Below, piece by piece: positions 16,100 to 23,768 of a stretch of DNA of 38,001 nucleotides (positions are counted from its first letter, which is position 1; each line of letters opens with the position of its first letter). The stretch is from Psychrobacter sp. UBA3962. GTDB lineage: Bacteria > Pseudomonadota > Gammaproteobacteria > Pseudomonadales > Moraxellaceae. Location of the stretch: positions 1 through 38,001 of the forward strand of contig NZ_DGDC01000012.1 in the NCBI RefSeq assembly GCF_002385225.1. The letters run 5' to 3'. The position numbers were made by a program, and so were the translations under genes. The notes under the pieces were generated by a model. The model saw only the letters and a list, made by a program, of their open reading frames with translations. It was not told the DNA's origin and did not search any database.

Positions 16100-17035
16100 C
16101 TATTTATTCCATAAACTTTTAGTGAGCCTTCCAGTCTGACTATAGATACCTACTTGATCGATAAAGGCTTCGAAGTCGCTGTTTTCTTCAACAATACGAT
16201 TGACTGACAGCCAATCAATATTAGTTCTTTCTCTTGCAGGAATCAGGATTTGGCTATCAAATAAAGATTGTTGATTAAGTAGCAGTACGCCAACACCATG
16301 TAAACCTGAAAGCATTTGTAGTTCCGCTTCTACAGCAGAGTCTAAGTTTGCAGTCACTAAGTAAGCGAAGTTTGCCCAACTTGAGTTAGAGACAGCTTGG
16401 AAAAAACTTTTGCGGACATTACTTCTATTTAAAGTCTTTTTTACCTCAAAAGACCAAAGTCTAAATACCGCATCATTACTTCCTCGGACACAAGCTCGGA
16501 CAACCTCACTCCACCCTTTATCCAGGGTCTCTAATGCAACAATATCAGGATGTAGCCAGTGATTACCCCCTGAGCCACGCATATTTCTAGATTTACGTTC
16601 ATCGATTCTACGACAGTTCAGTCCCAAATCTTCTGATAAATAGGAGATGAGCAAAGGATACAAATCATGTTCGCTAAAAGAAGCTAAATTGGAAGGTAGG
16701 CTTTCAATAGGTTCGTCGAGATCATCAGCCTCTTCTTCAACCATGAGATAAGGGTGTTCAGGTATCGCTTGCCAATAATACTTTCTAGGTCTGGGTTTAT
16801 CTTGAGTAGCTACATTGGGGCACAAACGTTTGGCTGTCTCGGTACGCTCACCGCCAATCTCTGCCGCAAGTTGTACGATGAGGTCTTCTTCAGTTTTATA
16901 ACGAGGGTTCTTTCTCTTTTCCTCTAAGTCTTCGGGATAGCGTTCGATGAATAGTTCCGCTAGCTCTCTAGCGGTAAACATTTGGTCGGGATAATCGCGT
17001 AAAGTTTCTATTATCATCTGTACACGAGTGGTCAT
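16100..17035 (-). CDS. COG2958/HrgA-like protein, winged helix plus PD-(D/E)XK-like domain
   Basis: A 311-residue protein of the uncharacterised COG2958 group, to which Helicobacter HrgA is related. The N-terminal part (about 1-90) looks like a winged-helix DNA-binding domain (TARELAELFIERYPEDLEEKR region). The second part (about 118-260) has the spacing of a PD-(D/E)XK nuclease: Glu122, Asp164 in LHPDIVALE, then Glu197-x-Lys199 in SFEVKK, and Gln213 in FFQAVSNSSWANFAYLV, recalling Mrr-like endonucleases. It may bind and cut DNA, perhaps as an orphan restriction-type defence, but activity is inference. No methyltransferase is adjacent. The start has a good site, AGGAAG, five bases before ATG. 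Divergent from the Sel1 gene. Confidence 0.75.
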   Translation of the reverse strand: MTTRVQMIIETLRDYPDQMFTARELAELFIERYPEDLEEKRKNPRYKTEEDLIVQLAAEIGGERTETAKRLCPNVATQDKPRPRKYYWQAIPEHPYLMVEEEADDLDEPIESLPSNLASFSEHDLYPLLISYLSEDLGLNCRRIDERKSRNMRGSGGNHWLHPDIVALETLDKGWSEVVRACVRGSNDAVFRLWSFEVKKTLNRSNVRKSFFQAVSNSSWANFAYLVTANLDSAVEAELQMLSGLHGVGVLLLNQQSLFDSQILIPARERTNIDWLSVNRIVEENSDFEAFIDQVGIYSQTGRLTKSLWNK

Positions 17036-17176
17036 ATTATCTTCCTAGCAGTGAACCCATAATAAAGTCTATCTTTCTATATTAGCAAAAATTTAGATAT
17101 ACAAAGCTTTTAACTGATAGTAAGTCTATAGGATAGGGATGTCTTTAAACTCTGTTAGAAAAACAAAAAATAGTGT

Positions 17177-17204
17177 TTGAGACTAGGATAACATGCTGTA
17201 ATAT
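17177..17204 (+). promoter_or_regulatory. Candidate promoter of the Sel1-repeat gene
   Basis: TTGAGA (17177-17182) and TAATAT (17199-17204) are 16 bases apart and lead to a start site near 17211, about 40 bases before the chosen ATG. This excludes a longer GTG-initiated reading beginning at 17173, which would start within the promoter. Confidence 0.45.
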
Positions 17205-17250
17205 TTGGTTAATAAAAGTTACAGATATACTTCTGTTTAGAGGACTAATT

Positions 17251-18234
17251 ATGAGCTTCAAAGAATTATTAATCAGAAAAGCCAGTATCTTTAGTTTGGC
17301 TGTTGTAATGAGTATGCCAGCGTTGGCAGAGATAACAGTTGATGAAAATACTAAGCTTAACAAGCCAGAAAGCACTCAAACTTACACGGCAGCTGAAATT
17401 AGAGACATCCTTAATAGAGCGCAGCAAATGGATCCAGCTGCTCAGTATGAGTTGGGTGAACTGTATTATTATGGGAATGGCGTAGCACAAAACTATCAAA
17501 AGGCTATAGAGTGGTATGAAAAAGCAGCAAACCAAGGTTTTTTACAAGCTAAAGTAGATTTAGGGTTTATTTACTACTATGGCTATGATGGGGATTACGG
17601 TATTGATTATGATAAAGCGCTAGAGTGGACCTTTAGTGCGGCTGATCAAAAAGATAACGACGCCTTGTATCTTTTAGGAGAAATGTATTATGAAGGTAAG
17701 GCAGTACCTCGAGACTATGATGAAGCAGCTAAATGGTTGAGAGTTGCTGCTGAAAAAGGGCACGCTGATGCTCAACTTTCTTTAGGATATATGTATGATC
17801 AAGGAAAGGGAGTTTATGAGGATAAGAGAGAGGCCTTTAGTTGGTATCAAAAGGCTGCTGTTCAAGGTAATTCTACCGCTCAATACAACTTAGGAGTGTT
17901 TTATGAAGAGGGAGAGGCAGTAGAGCAGAATTATAAAAAGGCCATCGAATGGTATACAAAGGCTGCCGAGCAAGGTTATGATATGGCACAAAATAATTTA
18001 GGGGTTATTTACTATAATGGTGAATATGCCCGTCAAGATTATAAAAAAGCCTTTGATTATTATATGATGGCGGCCGAACAAGGTAATGAAATTGCCCAAG
18101 ATAATTTGGCAGGTATGTATTATTACGGTGAGGGAGTGGCTCAGAACATAGAACAGGCAAAAGAATGGTACGGTAAATCTTGTGATAACGGTTATAAAGA
18201 GGCCTGTGAAATCTACAGAGAGTTAATTGATTAA
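17251..18234 (+). CDS. Secreted Sel1-repeat protein
   Basis: This 327-residue protein starts with a Sec signal peptide (basic start, hydrophobic core 11-22, predicted cleavage after A-L-A at residue 26), so it should be periplasmic or exported. The rest is about seven Sel1-like repeats of 36 residues, with the pattern A-x-x-x-LG-x-x-Y-x-x-G-x-x-V-x-x-(D/N)YxKAxxWYxKAAEQG. They run from about residue 54 to the C-terminus, which ends in a partial repeat with two cysteines. Repeat two has an insertion (GYDGDYGIDYD). Such arrays form alpha-solenoids for protein binding. The ATG at 17251 has AGAGGA six bases upstream. Base composition is more AT-rich than most neighbours. Partner unknown; the nearest gene is the divergent COG2958 gene. 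Confidence 0.88.
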   Translation: MSFKELLIRKASIFSLAVVMSMPALAEITVDENTKLNKPESTQTYTAAEIRDILNRAQQMDPAAQYELGELYYYGNGVAQNYQKAIEWYEKAANQGFLQAKVDLGFIYYYGYDGDYGIDYDKALEWTFSAADQKDNDALYLLGEMYYEGKAVPRDYDEAAKWLRVAAEKGHADAQLSLGYMYDQGKGVYEDKREAFSWYQKAAVQGNSTAQYNLGVFYEEGEAVEQNYKKAIEWYTKAAEQGYDMAQNNLGVIYYNGEYARQDYKKAFDYYMMAAEQGNEIAQDNLAGMYYYGEGVAQNIEQAKEWYGKSCDNGYKEACEIYRELID

Positions 18235-18258
18235 TAGTTGAAGCTTCAAATTCAATCT

Positions 18259-18292
18259 AAAAAAAGAGCTATCAAATTGATAGCTCTTTTTT
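18259..18292. terminator. Bidirectional terminator between Sel1 and MATE genes
   Basis: GAGCTATCA (18266-18274) and TGATAGCTC (18278-18286) form a perfect 9-bp stem with a 3-base loop. It is flanked by seven A on the left and six T on the right, so it can terminate both convergent genes. Confidence 0.9.
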
Positions 18293-18314
18293 ATTTAAGA
18301 CAGTGATATCCTAG

Positions 18315-19838
18315 TCAAGAACGACGAGTCGCCCCCTCTTGTTCCTCTCGCTCCCAAGCTGTTGTGGGGGTGATATCACGACACGACGAACTACAGCTTC
18401 CTTGAGCGCGGTAGCCTTCAGTGATTTGAGCGGCTTCTTTAGGAGGTAACACCTTGCCTTTGCGCCATGCCCCATACAGATACAGTCCTACCCCCATTAC
18501 GGCGGTGGCTACCATGCCTGCTGGGAATGACCACCAAAGGGCATCGGAACCAAGTATTGGATATAGGCCAAAAGCAAAGCCCAGACGCACCGGATACATA
18601 GAGATGACCATAACCATCAAGGGCCAAATCACGTAGCCATTTGCTCGCATGGTACCAAATAATACTTGGGCGACCCCAAAGAATAAGAAACCCCATGTCG
18701 CCAGAAGTTGAATATGAGTGCCAATGCCTACTGCGGGACTATCCGTACCAAGGAACAGACCTAGGGCAGCCTCATCAAAAACGGTTAGGACTCCAATCAG
18801 CAATCCGGTCAATATCACATTAAAAATAAGCCCCCAGAGGGTGATCGCTGACACTCTGTCCCACTGATTGGCGCCGATATTCTGAGCCACCATCGCACTC
18901 GCTGCAGCGCTTAGCGCCATAGCAGGCATCTGTACGTAAGTCCAAAGTTGCTGGGTGGCGCTATAGGCTGCTGTGGTTTGAACCCCTTCGCGGTTGATCA
19001 GCGACAGCATGGTCAATGCTGCTGAGGAGATAACCACCATTTGCAGTCCCATCGGTAGCCCTTTAGAGAACATCGAGGACAGGATTTTTTTATCGGGTCG
19101 TAAAAAGTGTAGCTCTGATTTATTAAGGGTTAAGATAGACCCACGTAGATATAAAGTGATGCCCATGCCAATAAGCGCCACAGTGTTGGCCATCGCTGTT
19201 GCAAAGGCTGAGCCAAAGATACCCCATTCAGGGAAAGGACCTACCCCAGTAATAAGCATCGGTGTCAAAACCAAATCTATCGCCACCGACAAGGCTATAA
19301 ACCAAAGTGGGGTCGTGGAATCGCCCGTTCCGCGCAGGGCCATTGTCATTAAAGTAAAAGTGAGGGTAACTGGCATCGCAAGAAAAATCATGCGCAAATA
19401 AGTCAAAGCCAAGTCAAAGGCACTGGATGGTGTCCCTAGAAGCTCGAGCAACAGCGGTGAAGATACCCAGCCTACGCCAGCCAATAACACGGTTATGGGA
19501 ATGATACTGCCCAACGCGGTTCCCATGGTTCTTTTAACCATCGTATGGTCACGTTGTCCCATGGCTTGACCAATCAAAATGGTAGAGGCCATACCGAACC
19601 CAAAAACGAAGGAGATCAGTATAAACATCAGAATGTTACCATTCGCGGTCGCCGCAAGCGCTTCTTCACCCAAGAATCGACCTACCCAGACGGCATTAAT
19701 CGAACCGTTTAACGACTGTAGTATCGACGATCCAAGGGTGGGTAGGGCAAATAAGAGCATTGTTTTGGCAATCGACCCTTCAGTAAGGTCACGCTGTTTG
19801 CCGGTAGAAGCTGGGTCACTCAATGTCTTTCCTCTCAT
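18315..19838 (-). CDS. MATE-family multidrug/drug exporter
   Basis: A 507-residue polytopic protein with about twelve hydrophobic segments and two pseudo-repeats (each near 200 residues), typical of MATE cation-coupled exporters. It has the family pattern LTEGSIAKTMLLFALPTLGSSILQ at the start, VGRFLGEEALAA and IGQAMGQRD in the first half, and VAQNIGANQWDR in the second. Substrates cannot be deduced. The C-terminal tail (after about 470) is cytoplasmic, polar and carries a C-x3-C pair. The ATG at 19836-19838 has only a weak upstream site. An in-frame TTG at 19821-19823 has AGAGGA six bases before it and would shorten the protein by five residues, so the true start is uncertain. Single-gene unit. 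Confidence 0.9.
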   Translation of the reverse strand: MRGKTLSDPASTGKQRDLTEGSIAKTMLLFALPTLGSSILQSLNGSINAVWVGRFLGEEALAATANGNILMFILISFVFGFGMASTILIGQAMGQRDHTMVKRTMGTALGSIIPITVLLAGVGWVSSPLLLELLGTPSSAFDLALTYLRMIFLAMPVTLTFTLMTMALRGTGDSTTPLWFIALSVAIDLVLTPMLITGVGPFPEWGIFGSAFATAMANTVALIGMGITLYLRGSILTLNKSELHFLRPDKKILSSMFSKGLPMGLQMVVISSAALTMLSLINREGVQTTAAYSATQQLWTYVQMPAMALSAAASAMVAQNIGANQWDRVSAITLWGLIFNVILTGLLIGVLTVFDEAALGLFLGTDSPAVGIGTHIQLLATWGFLFFGVAQVLFGTMRANGYVIWPLMVMVISMYPVRLGFAFGLYPILGSDALWWSFPAGMVATAVMGVGLYLYGAWRKGKVLPPKEAAQITEGYRAQGSCSSSCRDITPTTAWEREEQEGATRRS

Positions 19839-20138
19839 GTCTCTAGGGGGTGTTAAATTATTGACCAGTTAAATTAGAGGCCAATTAACATAAACGCTTA
19901 TCATAGAGGATAAAGCTTGTAGCGTCTTTATTAGAGCTGTAATTATATTTATATGATAGATACAGTTCTCTGTCTTATTTTTTACCTGTTTTAGAAAAAC
20001 CCCGTCATCTCTCCAGGTAGTGGGGAGATTTAATAAAAATAATTAGCACAAAAAAAGAGAGCGTACCGTTTTTGGTAAGCTCTCAATTTTAGTAGTCTGA
20101 ATATGATACAGATAGTGCGATACAGGTATTAATTAGAG
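19839..20138. other. 300-base gap between MATE and thioesterase genes
   Basis: No gene is seen. The left half must carry the minus-strand MATE promoter. A second stem (ATCTCTCC at 20007-20014 with GGGGAGAT at 20022-20029, one G-T pair) has no clear T run. The terminator of the upstream thioesterase gene lies at 20049-20084. Confidence 0.5.
20049..20084 (-). terminator. Terminator of the thioesterase gene
   Basis: GAGAGCGTACC (20057-20067) and GGTAAGCTCTC (20074-20084) form an 11-bp stem with one mismatch. The A run at 20050-20056 gives a T run on the minus strand. It lies about 55 bases beyond the minus-strand stop. Confidence 0.8.
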
Positions 20139-20681
20139 TTAGCCCTTCGGCGGCCAAGGACGATCAGCATCACTCTCAATCCATTCTGCCACGTATCCTG
20201 TGGGCGGCATTTTCCAATCCGATTTGCCCAAAGCATCTAATACTTTTTGGCTTTCAATGACACGGCCGCCTTTGGTCACTCCGGTACGCAGCAGCGCAGT
20301 AGAGCAAGGCTTACCTTTCACCCACATTGACTGTTCCACATAAATCCAGCGCTCATCAATGGCGGCAATACGGGTCTTGATGGTGACCAGATTGAAGGCT
20401 CGGATACGCTTACGATATTGGATGGTACTGCCAGCGACCACTAAGCCCCAACGGTTTTCGAGTAGCTTTTTACCGAGTCCAGAACGAATGGCAAAATCGG
20501 TACGGCCAAGGTCATATAAGGTAAACACGCGGCCGTTATTCATCTCAATAAAGTTGTCGATATCGGTTAGGCTGCAGCGAAACGTCATCTCTGCAGTATC
20601 TGTAAGATCAACCGTATCGCCTTTTTTATGAGCGGAAATCGCTTTGACAATAGATTTGGTATAACGATAAAAAGGGTACAT
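20139..20681 (-). CDS. Acyl-CoA thioesterase-like hotdog protein
   Basis: A 180-residue single-domain hotdog-fold protein of the 4HBT/THEM6-like type. The defining segment, about residues 31-62, reads R-C-x-L-T-D-I-D-x-F-I-E-M-N-N-G-R, then LYDLGR, followed by the VAGSTIQYRKRIRAF strand pair. The usual catalytic Asp of the long helix corresponds to the aspartate in YDLGR. The substrate is probably an acyl-CoA thioester, but this subgroup is poorly characterised. An N-terminal MYPFYRYTKSI segment is typical of the group. The ribosome site is weak. A terminator follows; the next upstream gene (YheT) ends 116 bases before the start on the same strand, so the two may be co-transcribed. Confidence 0.8.
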   Translation of the reverse strand: MYPFYRYTKSIVKAISAHKKGDTVDLTDTAEMTFRCSLTDIDNFIEMNNGRVFTLYDLGRTDFAIRSGLGKKLLENRWGLVVAGSTIQYRKRIRAFNLVTIKTRIAAIDERWIYVEQSMWVKGKPCSTALLRTGVTKGGRVIESQKVLDALGKSDWKMPPTGYVAEWIESDADRPWPPKG

Positions 20682-20797
20682 ATGACAGTCTCAAAAATTA
20701 GATTAGGGCATCGATTATGCTGAAAATAATCTCCATTTCAAAGCAGCAGACGTGCCTAGACCGTCACAGCTCACTGGTATTAGTCAATTTGCTAGCC

Positions 20798-21922
20798 CTA
20801 TGATTGGATCGCTATCCCAATAAAATTAAAATAATCTACTACGGTTTCTGGGATCCAATTAATATCGAACTTTTTCTGATCTGCCAAATAGCGTAGATAG
20901 CCAATATGACCGCCATGCGCCGTGTCTATTAAGGTTACCGACTCGGAGACATCATTTTGAGTAGCGGTGAAACCAATAAAAGGATCGTCCATCGCACTGA
21001 TTAATAACAGCGGTTTTGCCACATCGATTAAATAGGGCAGGGCAGAAGCACTGCGATAATAATCATTATTTGAGCGGTAGCCATGGCGGGGAGCGGTAAA
21101 GATATGGTCAAAGTCGCTGATACGATCGACCGCTTTAATGGCATCAATTTCTTCGTCGCTGATTTCGTTTTTTAATGCCTTTTTGATAATGGGATTGAGC
21201 AAATACGGGGTATAAATTCTCTGTCCCAAGAAACTTTGCATGTTCATTGCTGCTGATGACATGTCTACCGGAGAGGAGATAGACACAGCACCTTTACAGC
21301 ACGCTTCTTCAGCATATTCACCCATATATTTTGCTAAAGCATTACCGCCAAGCGACACCCCAACGGTATAAATATTTTCATATTTTTGGCTTAGTATTTG
21401 TAGCATGTGGTGTACTTCATCGGTATCCCCTGCGTTATAAAATACCCGGCCGCTGGCAGGAATACCGCCACAGCTACGGAAGTGGGCTACCACAAAGTGC
21501 CACCCTTGAGCATGGATCTGATGCGCCAAAGCGCGGGCATAGTGGCTGTCACTGCTGCCTTCCATACCGTGAAACAGCACTACTAACGGCGTTTGTTCCA
21601 ATTGCTCTTCAGTGCTGGCTAGCGGATGGGCATCATAAAAGTCATAGGCCACATCACTTTCATCTAGTGAATCGCGGATAATTTCGCGTCTATAAGTCGG
21701 TGCTTTTGGGGTAAAAAACTTGGGCAGAATAGTTTGCAAATGGGGATTAGTTAGCCAAAAAGGGGGATCAAAAGGAGTAGGCGTAAAGCTAGGCCCTTCA
21801 GTGTTATTTGAGGTAACTTTAGTCTGAGAGTTGGATTTATTCGCAGTGTTTGAACTCTCTTTAGAAGAATCAAACTCAACTTTTGATTTAGATTTAATTT
21901 TTTGTTTTAACTGAGACAGCAT
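20798..21922 (-). CDS. yheT: YheT-family alpha/beta hydrolase
   Basis: This 374-residue protein belongs to the YheT/EMB8 group of alpha/beta hydrolases. After a polar, low-complexity N-terminus (about 8-48, rich in Ser, Lys and Asn and absent from shorter homologues) comes the family start FDPPFWLTNPHLQTILP (51-67). The oxyanion loop is FHGMEGSSDSHYAR (118-130), the nucleophile Ser190 lies in GVSLGG, an acidic residue is Asp312 or Asp313 (SAMDDPF), and the histidine is His339 in HGGHIGY. AHFRSCGG (146-153) is also diagnostic. The substrate is unknown; esterase activity is likely. It lies upstream of the thioesterase on the same strand. Confidence 0.9.
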   Translation of the reverse strand: MLSQLKQKIKSKSKVEFDSSKESSNTANKSNSQTKVTSNNTEGPSFTPTPFDPPFWLTNPHLQTILPKFFTPKAPTYRREIIRDSLDESDVAYDFYDAHPLASTEEQLEQTPLVVLFHGMEGSSDSHYARALAHQIHAQGWHFVVAHFRSCGGIPASGRVFYNAGDTDEVHHMLQILSQKYENIYTVGVSLGGNALAKYMGEYAEEACCKGAVSISSPVDMSSAAMNMQSFLGQRIYTPYLLNPIIKKALKNEISDEEIDAIKAVDRISDFDHIFTAPRHGYRSNNDYYRSASALPYLIDVAKPLLLISAMDDPFIGFTATQNDVSESVTLIDTAHGGHIGYLRYLADQKKFDINWIPETVVDYFNFIGIAIQS

Positions 21923-22047
21923 ACGGGATCGCTCTGATTATTGTTAATATTAAGATTGTTAGATGAATGCCCTTATGATGGACTCAAAGTAGACAAAAAC
22001 CAACCTTTTTTAGTGAACGATTGGTTACTGAAATTTGTTATATTATG

Positions 22048-22665
22048 TTAATCCTCATCGGCTTCATTTTCTGTTTCCTCAAGCACCCTGCCGTCCATTC
22101 CCAGTCGTTCTTTTAAGGTCTGTATATCAGCTTCAGGCAGGGTAACGGTCAGAGTGACTGCCTTACTATAAGCGACTTCGCCAACCTCACCGCCCATGTC
22201 TTCCACCACATAACGCACTTGTGATTCGTTAGCAAAATCTGCCTCAATTTGCACTTGAGCCATTGGGACATAAGGGGTTAAGACCATTTCATCTACCGCC
22301 GCTTGGGCGGAGCCGGCATAGGCTCGAGTCAAACCGCCAGCGCCCAATTTGATACCGCCGAAGTAACGCACTACGATGATAATGACATTGCCAATACTTT
22401 TGTGCTGCAACACATTTAGGATAGGGCGCCCTGCAGTACCGTTGGGCTCACCATCATCATCAAATCCGGCACTGGTCGTGTTATTAGGGTCACCGATAAT
22501 ATAGGCCCAGCAATGATGACGGGCATCAGGATACTTTTCACGCAATTGTTCCACGTGAAACATAGCTTTTTCACGGCTGTGTACCGGATAAGCATAGGTG
22601 ATAAATTCTGACTTCTTAATGTCAAGTCGGGCAGTAACAGGGGCGGCTAAAGTTTGATAAGTCAT
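22048..22665 (-). CDS. yigZ: YigZ/IMPACT family protein
   Basis: A 205-residue protein of the UPF0029/IMPACT family. The N-terminal domain (about 1-125) shows the diagnostic KKSEFITYAYPV, ARHHCWAYIIG, FDDDGEPNGTAGRPIL and VVRYFGGIKLGAGGLTRAY blocks. The C-terminal DUF1949-like ferredoxin-type domain (about 137-200) follows. Proposed roles involve translation or ribosome-linked regulation, but the biochemical function is not settled. A near-perfect parS site is embedded in the coding sequence (22547-22562), where it encodes F-H-V-E-Q on the minus strand, so the protein sequence there is constrained twice. It lies 125 bases after YheT on the same strand and divergent from rsuA. Confidence 0.93.
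   Translation of the reverse strand: MTYQTLAAPVTARLDIKKSEFITYAYPVHSREKAMFHVEQLREKYPDARHHCWAYIIGDPNNTTSAGFDDDGEPNGTAGRPILNVLQHKSIGNVIIIVVRYFGGIKLGAGGLTRAYAGSAQAAVDEMVLTPYVPMAQVQIEADFANESQVRYVVEDMGGEVGEVAYSKAVTLTVTLPEADIQTLKERLGMDGRVLEETENEADED
22547..22562. promoter_or_regulatory. parS: parS centromere-like site inside yigZ
   Basis: TGTTCCACGTGAAACA fits the chromosomal ParB-binding consensus TGTTnCACGTGAAACA at every defined position and differs from the perfect palindrome only at the degenerate fifth base. Chromosomal parS sites are often inside genes and cluster near the replication origin. A second site lies 3.24 kb to the right. Confidence 0.88.
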
Positions 22666-22778
22666 AAAGGCTAACTCTTATTAAAAGAGACTGGTATAAA
22701 AAAGCACTGGAATAAAAAGTATGGGATTAAAAAAAGTCATCAATTTTACGGACAGTGGGTGTGGTAAACTGGTGACCA

Positions 22779-22784
22779 TATAAT
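22779..22784 (+). promoter_or_regulatory. Possible -10 element of rsuA
   Basis: A perfect TATAAT 118 bases upstream of the rsuA start. The matching -35 position (TGGGTG, 17 bases upstream) is poor, so the promoter would need an activator or be weak. Confidence 0.3.
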
Positions 22785-22902
22785 CTACATCTGTAGTAAC
22801 ACAAAAATATTTATAACCCGATACAGTTTCATTTAAGCAAAGGTATATAACCAAATTATATCTAGCATAACTATATCAGTTATAAAGCCAAGGATAACAT
22901 AA

Positions 22903-23607
22903 ATGCGTTTAGACAAATTTATCAGTAAGGCCACCGAGCTGTCGCGTAAAGAAGCCAAAAAAGTGCTCCATGCCAGTGAGATTACGGTCAATGATGAAGT
23001 GGTAAAAGATGGCAGTGTGCATGTTGATGTGCTCAATGATGAAGTAATGTGGGCCGGTGAGCCTTTATGCGTTGCCACCGGTAGTCGTTATTTACTGCTG
23101 TATAAGCCTGAAGGCTTTGAATGTACTTTAAAGCCCAAAGAGTATCCCATGGTGACCGAGCTTATTGCCATACCTGAGCTGGGTAACTTGCGAATTGCGG
23201 GTCGCTTAGATGTCGATACCACAGGGGCTTTACTACTAAGTGATGACGGCAGTTGGCTACACCGTGTGACCAGTCCTCGTCATTTGCATGAAAAAGTATA
23301 TGAGCTGACCCTAGCGGATCCCATGGATGAAGCAGAGCAGGCCCATGCGGTTAAGAAGGTAGCTCAAGGTATCTTGTTGGACGGAGATTACGAGCCAACC
23401 AAACCAGCGACGTTAGAGTTTATCGATGAGACCCATGCTCGTCTTATCTTAACTGAAGGCAAATATCATCAGGTGAAACGGATGATGGGCTACTTCGGTA
23501 ATAAAGTGATTGAGCTACACCGTGCCAGTATTGGCGGCATTACTTTAGAAGGTCTGGAGAAGGGTGAGAGCCGCTTCTTGACCGAAGATGAAGTAAATAG
23601 CTTCTAA
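22903..23607 (+). CDS. rsuA: 16S rRNA pseudouridine(516) synthase RsuA
   Basis: A 234-residue enzyme that isomerises a uridine in the 5' domain of 16S rRNA (U516 in E. coli numbering). An S4-type RNA-binding domain occupies about residues 1-45 (MRLDKFISKATELSRKEAKK). The catalytic domain has motif II GRLDVDTTGALL with the nucleophile Asp103, preceded by LLLYKPEGF (64-72), and the later motif KYHQVKRMMGYFGNKVIELHR (about 187-207), in which VKRMM is a family hallmark. Length matches the E. coli protein. The ribosome site AAGGA lies eight bases before ATG. It is followed by a terminator and looks monocistronic. Confidence 0.93.
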   Translation: MRLDKFISKATELSRKEAKKVLHASEITVNDEVVKDGSVHVDVLNDEVMWAGEPLCVATGSRYLLLYKPEGFECTLKPKEYPMVTELIAIPELGNLRIAGRLDVDTTGALLLSDDGSWLHRVTSPRHLHEKVYELTLADPMDEAEQAHAVKKVAQGILLDGDYEPTKPATLEFIDETHARLILTEGKYHQVKRMMGYFGNKVIELHRASIGGITLEGLEKGESRFLTEDEVNSF

Positions 23608-23640
23608 TTGATAGTAAGTTTAGTTAGTTTTTTATTGAAA

Positions 23641-23667
23641 TGGGCGCTTTAGGTGCCCGTTTTTTTT
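23641..23667 (+). terminator. Terminator after rsuA
   Basis: GGGCGC (23642-23647) pairs with GTGCCC (23653-23658), including one G-T pair, around a five-base loop. Eight T follow. Confidence 0.85.
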
Positions 23668-23768
23668 GTCTAACAAAAAGTAACGAATAGAGTCATCTGG
23701 GTAAGATAGATAGGATATTATTATTATATAAATTTCTATAGTTAATTGATGTCTATTTAGGAGCTTTC

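Noticed and set aside
17173..17250. Longer GTG-initiated N-terminus for the Sel1 protein
   Set aside because: It would start inside the likely promoter, lacks a ribosome site and would bury the clear signal peptide.
18994..19401. 135-codon plus-strand frame within the MATE gene
   Set aside because: Opposite-strand shadow of a clear conserved gene, with no features of its own.
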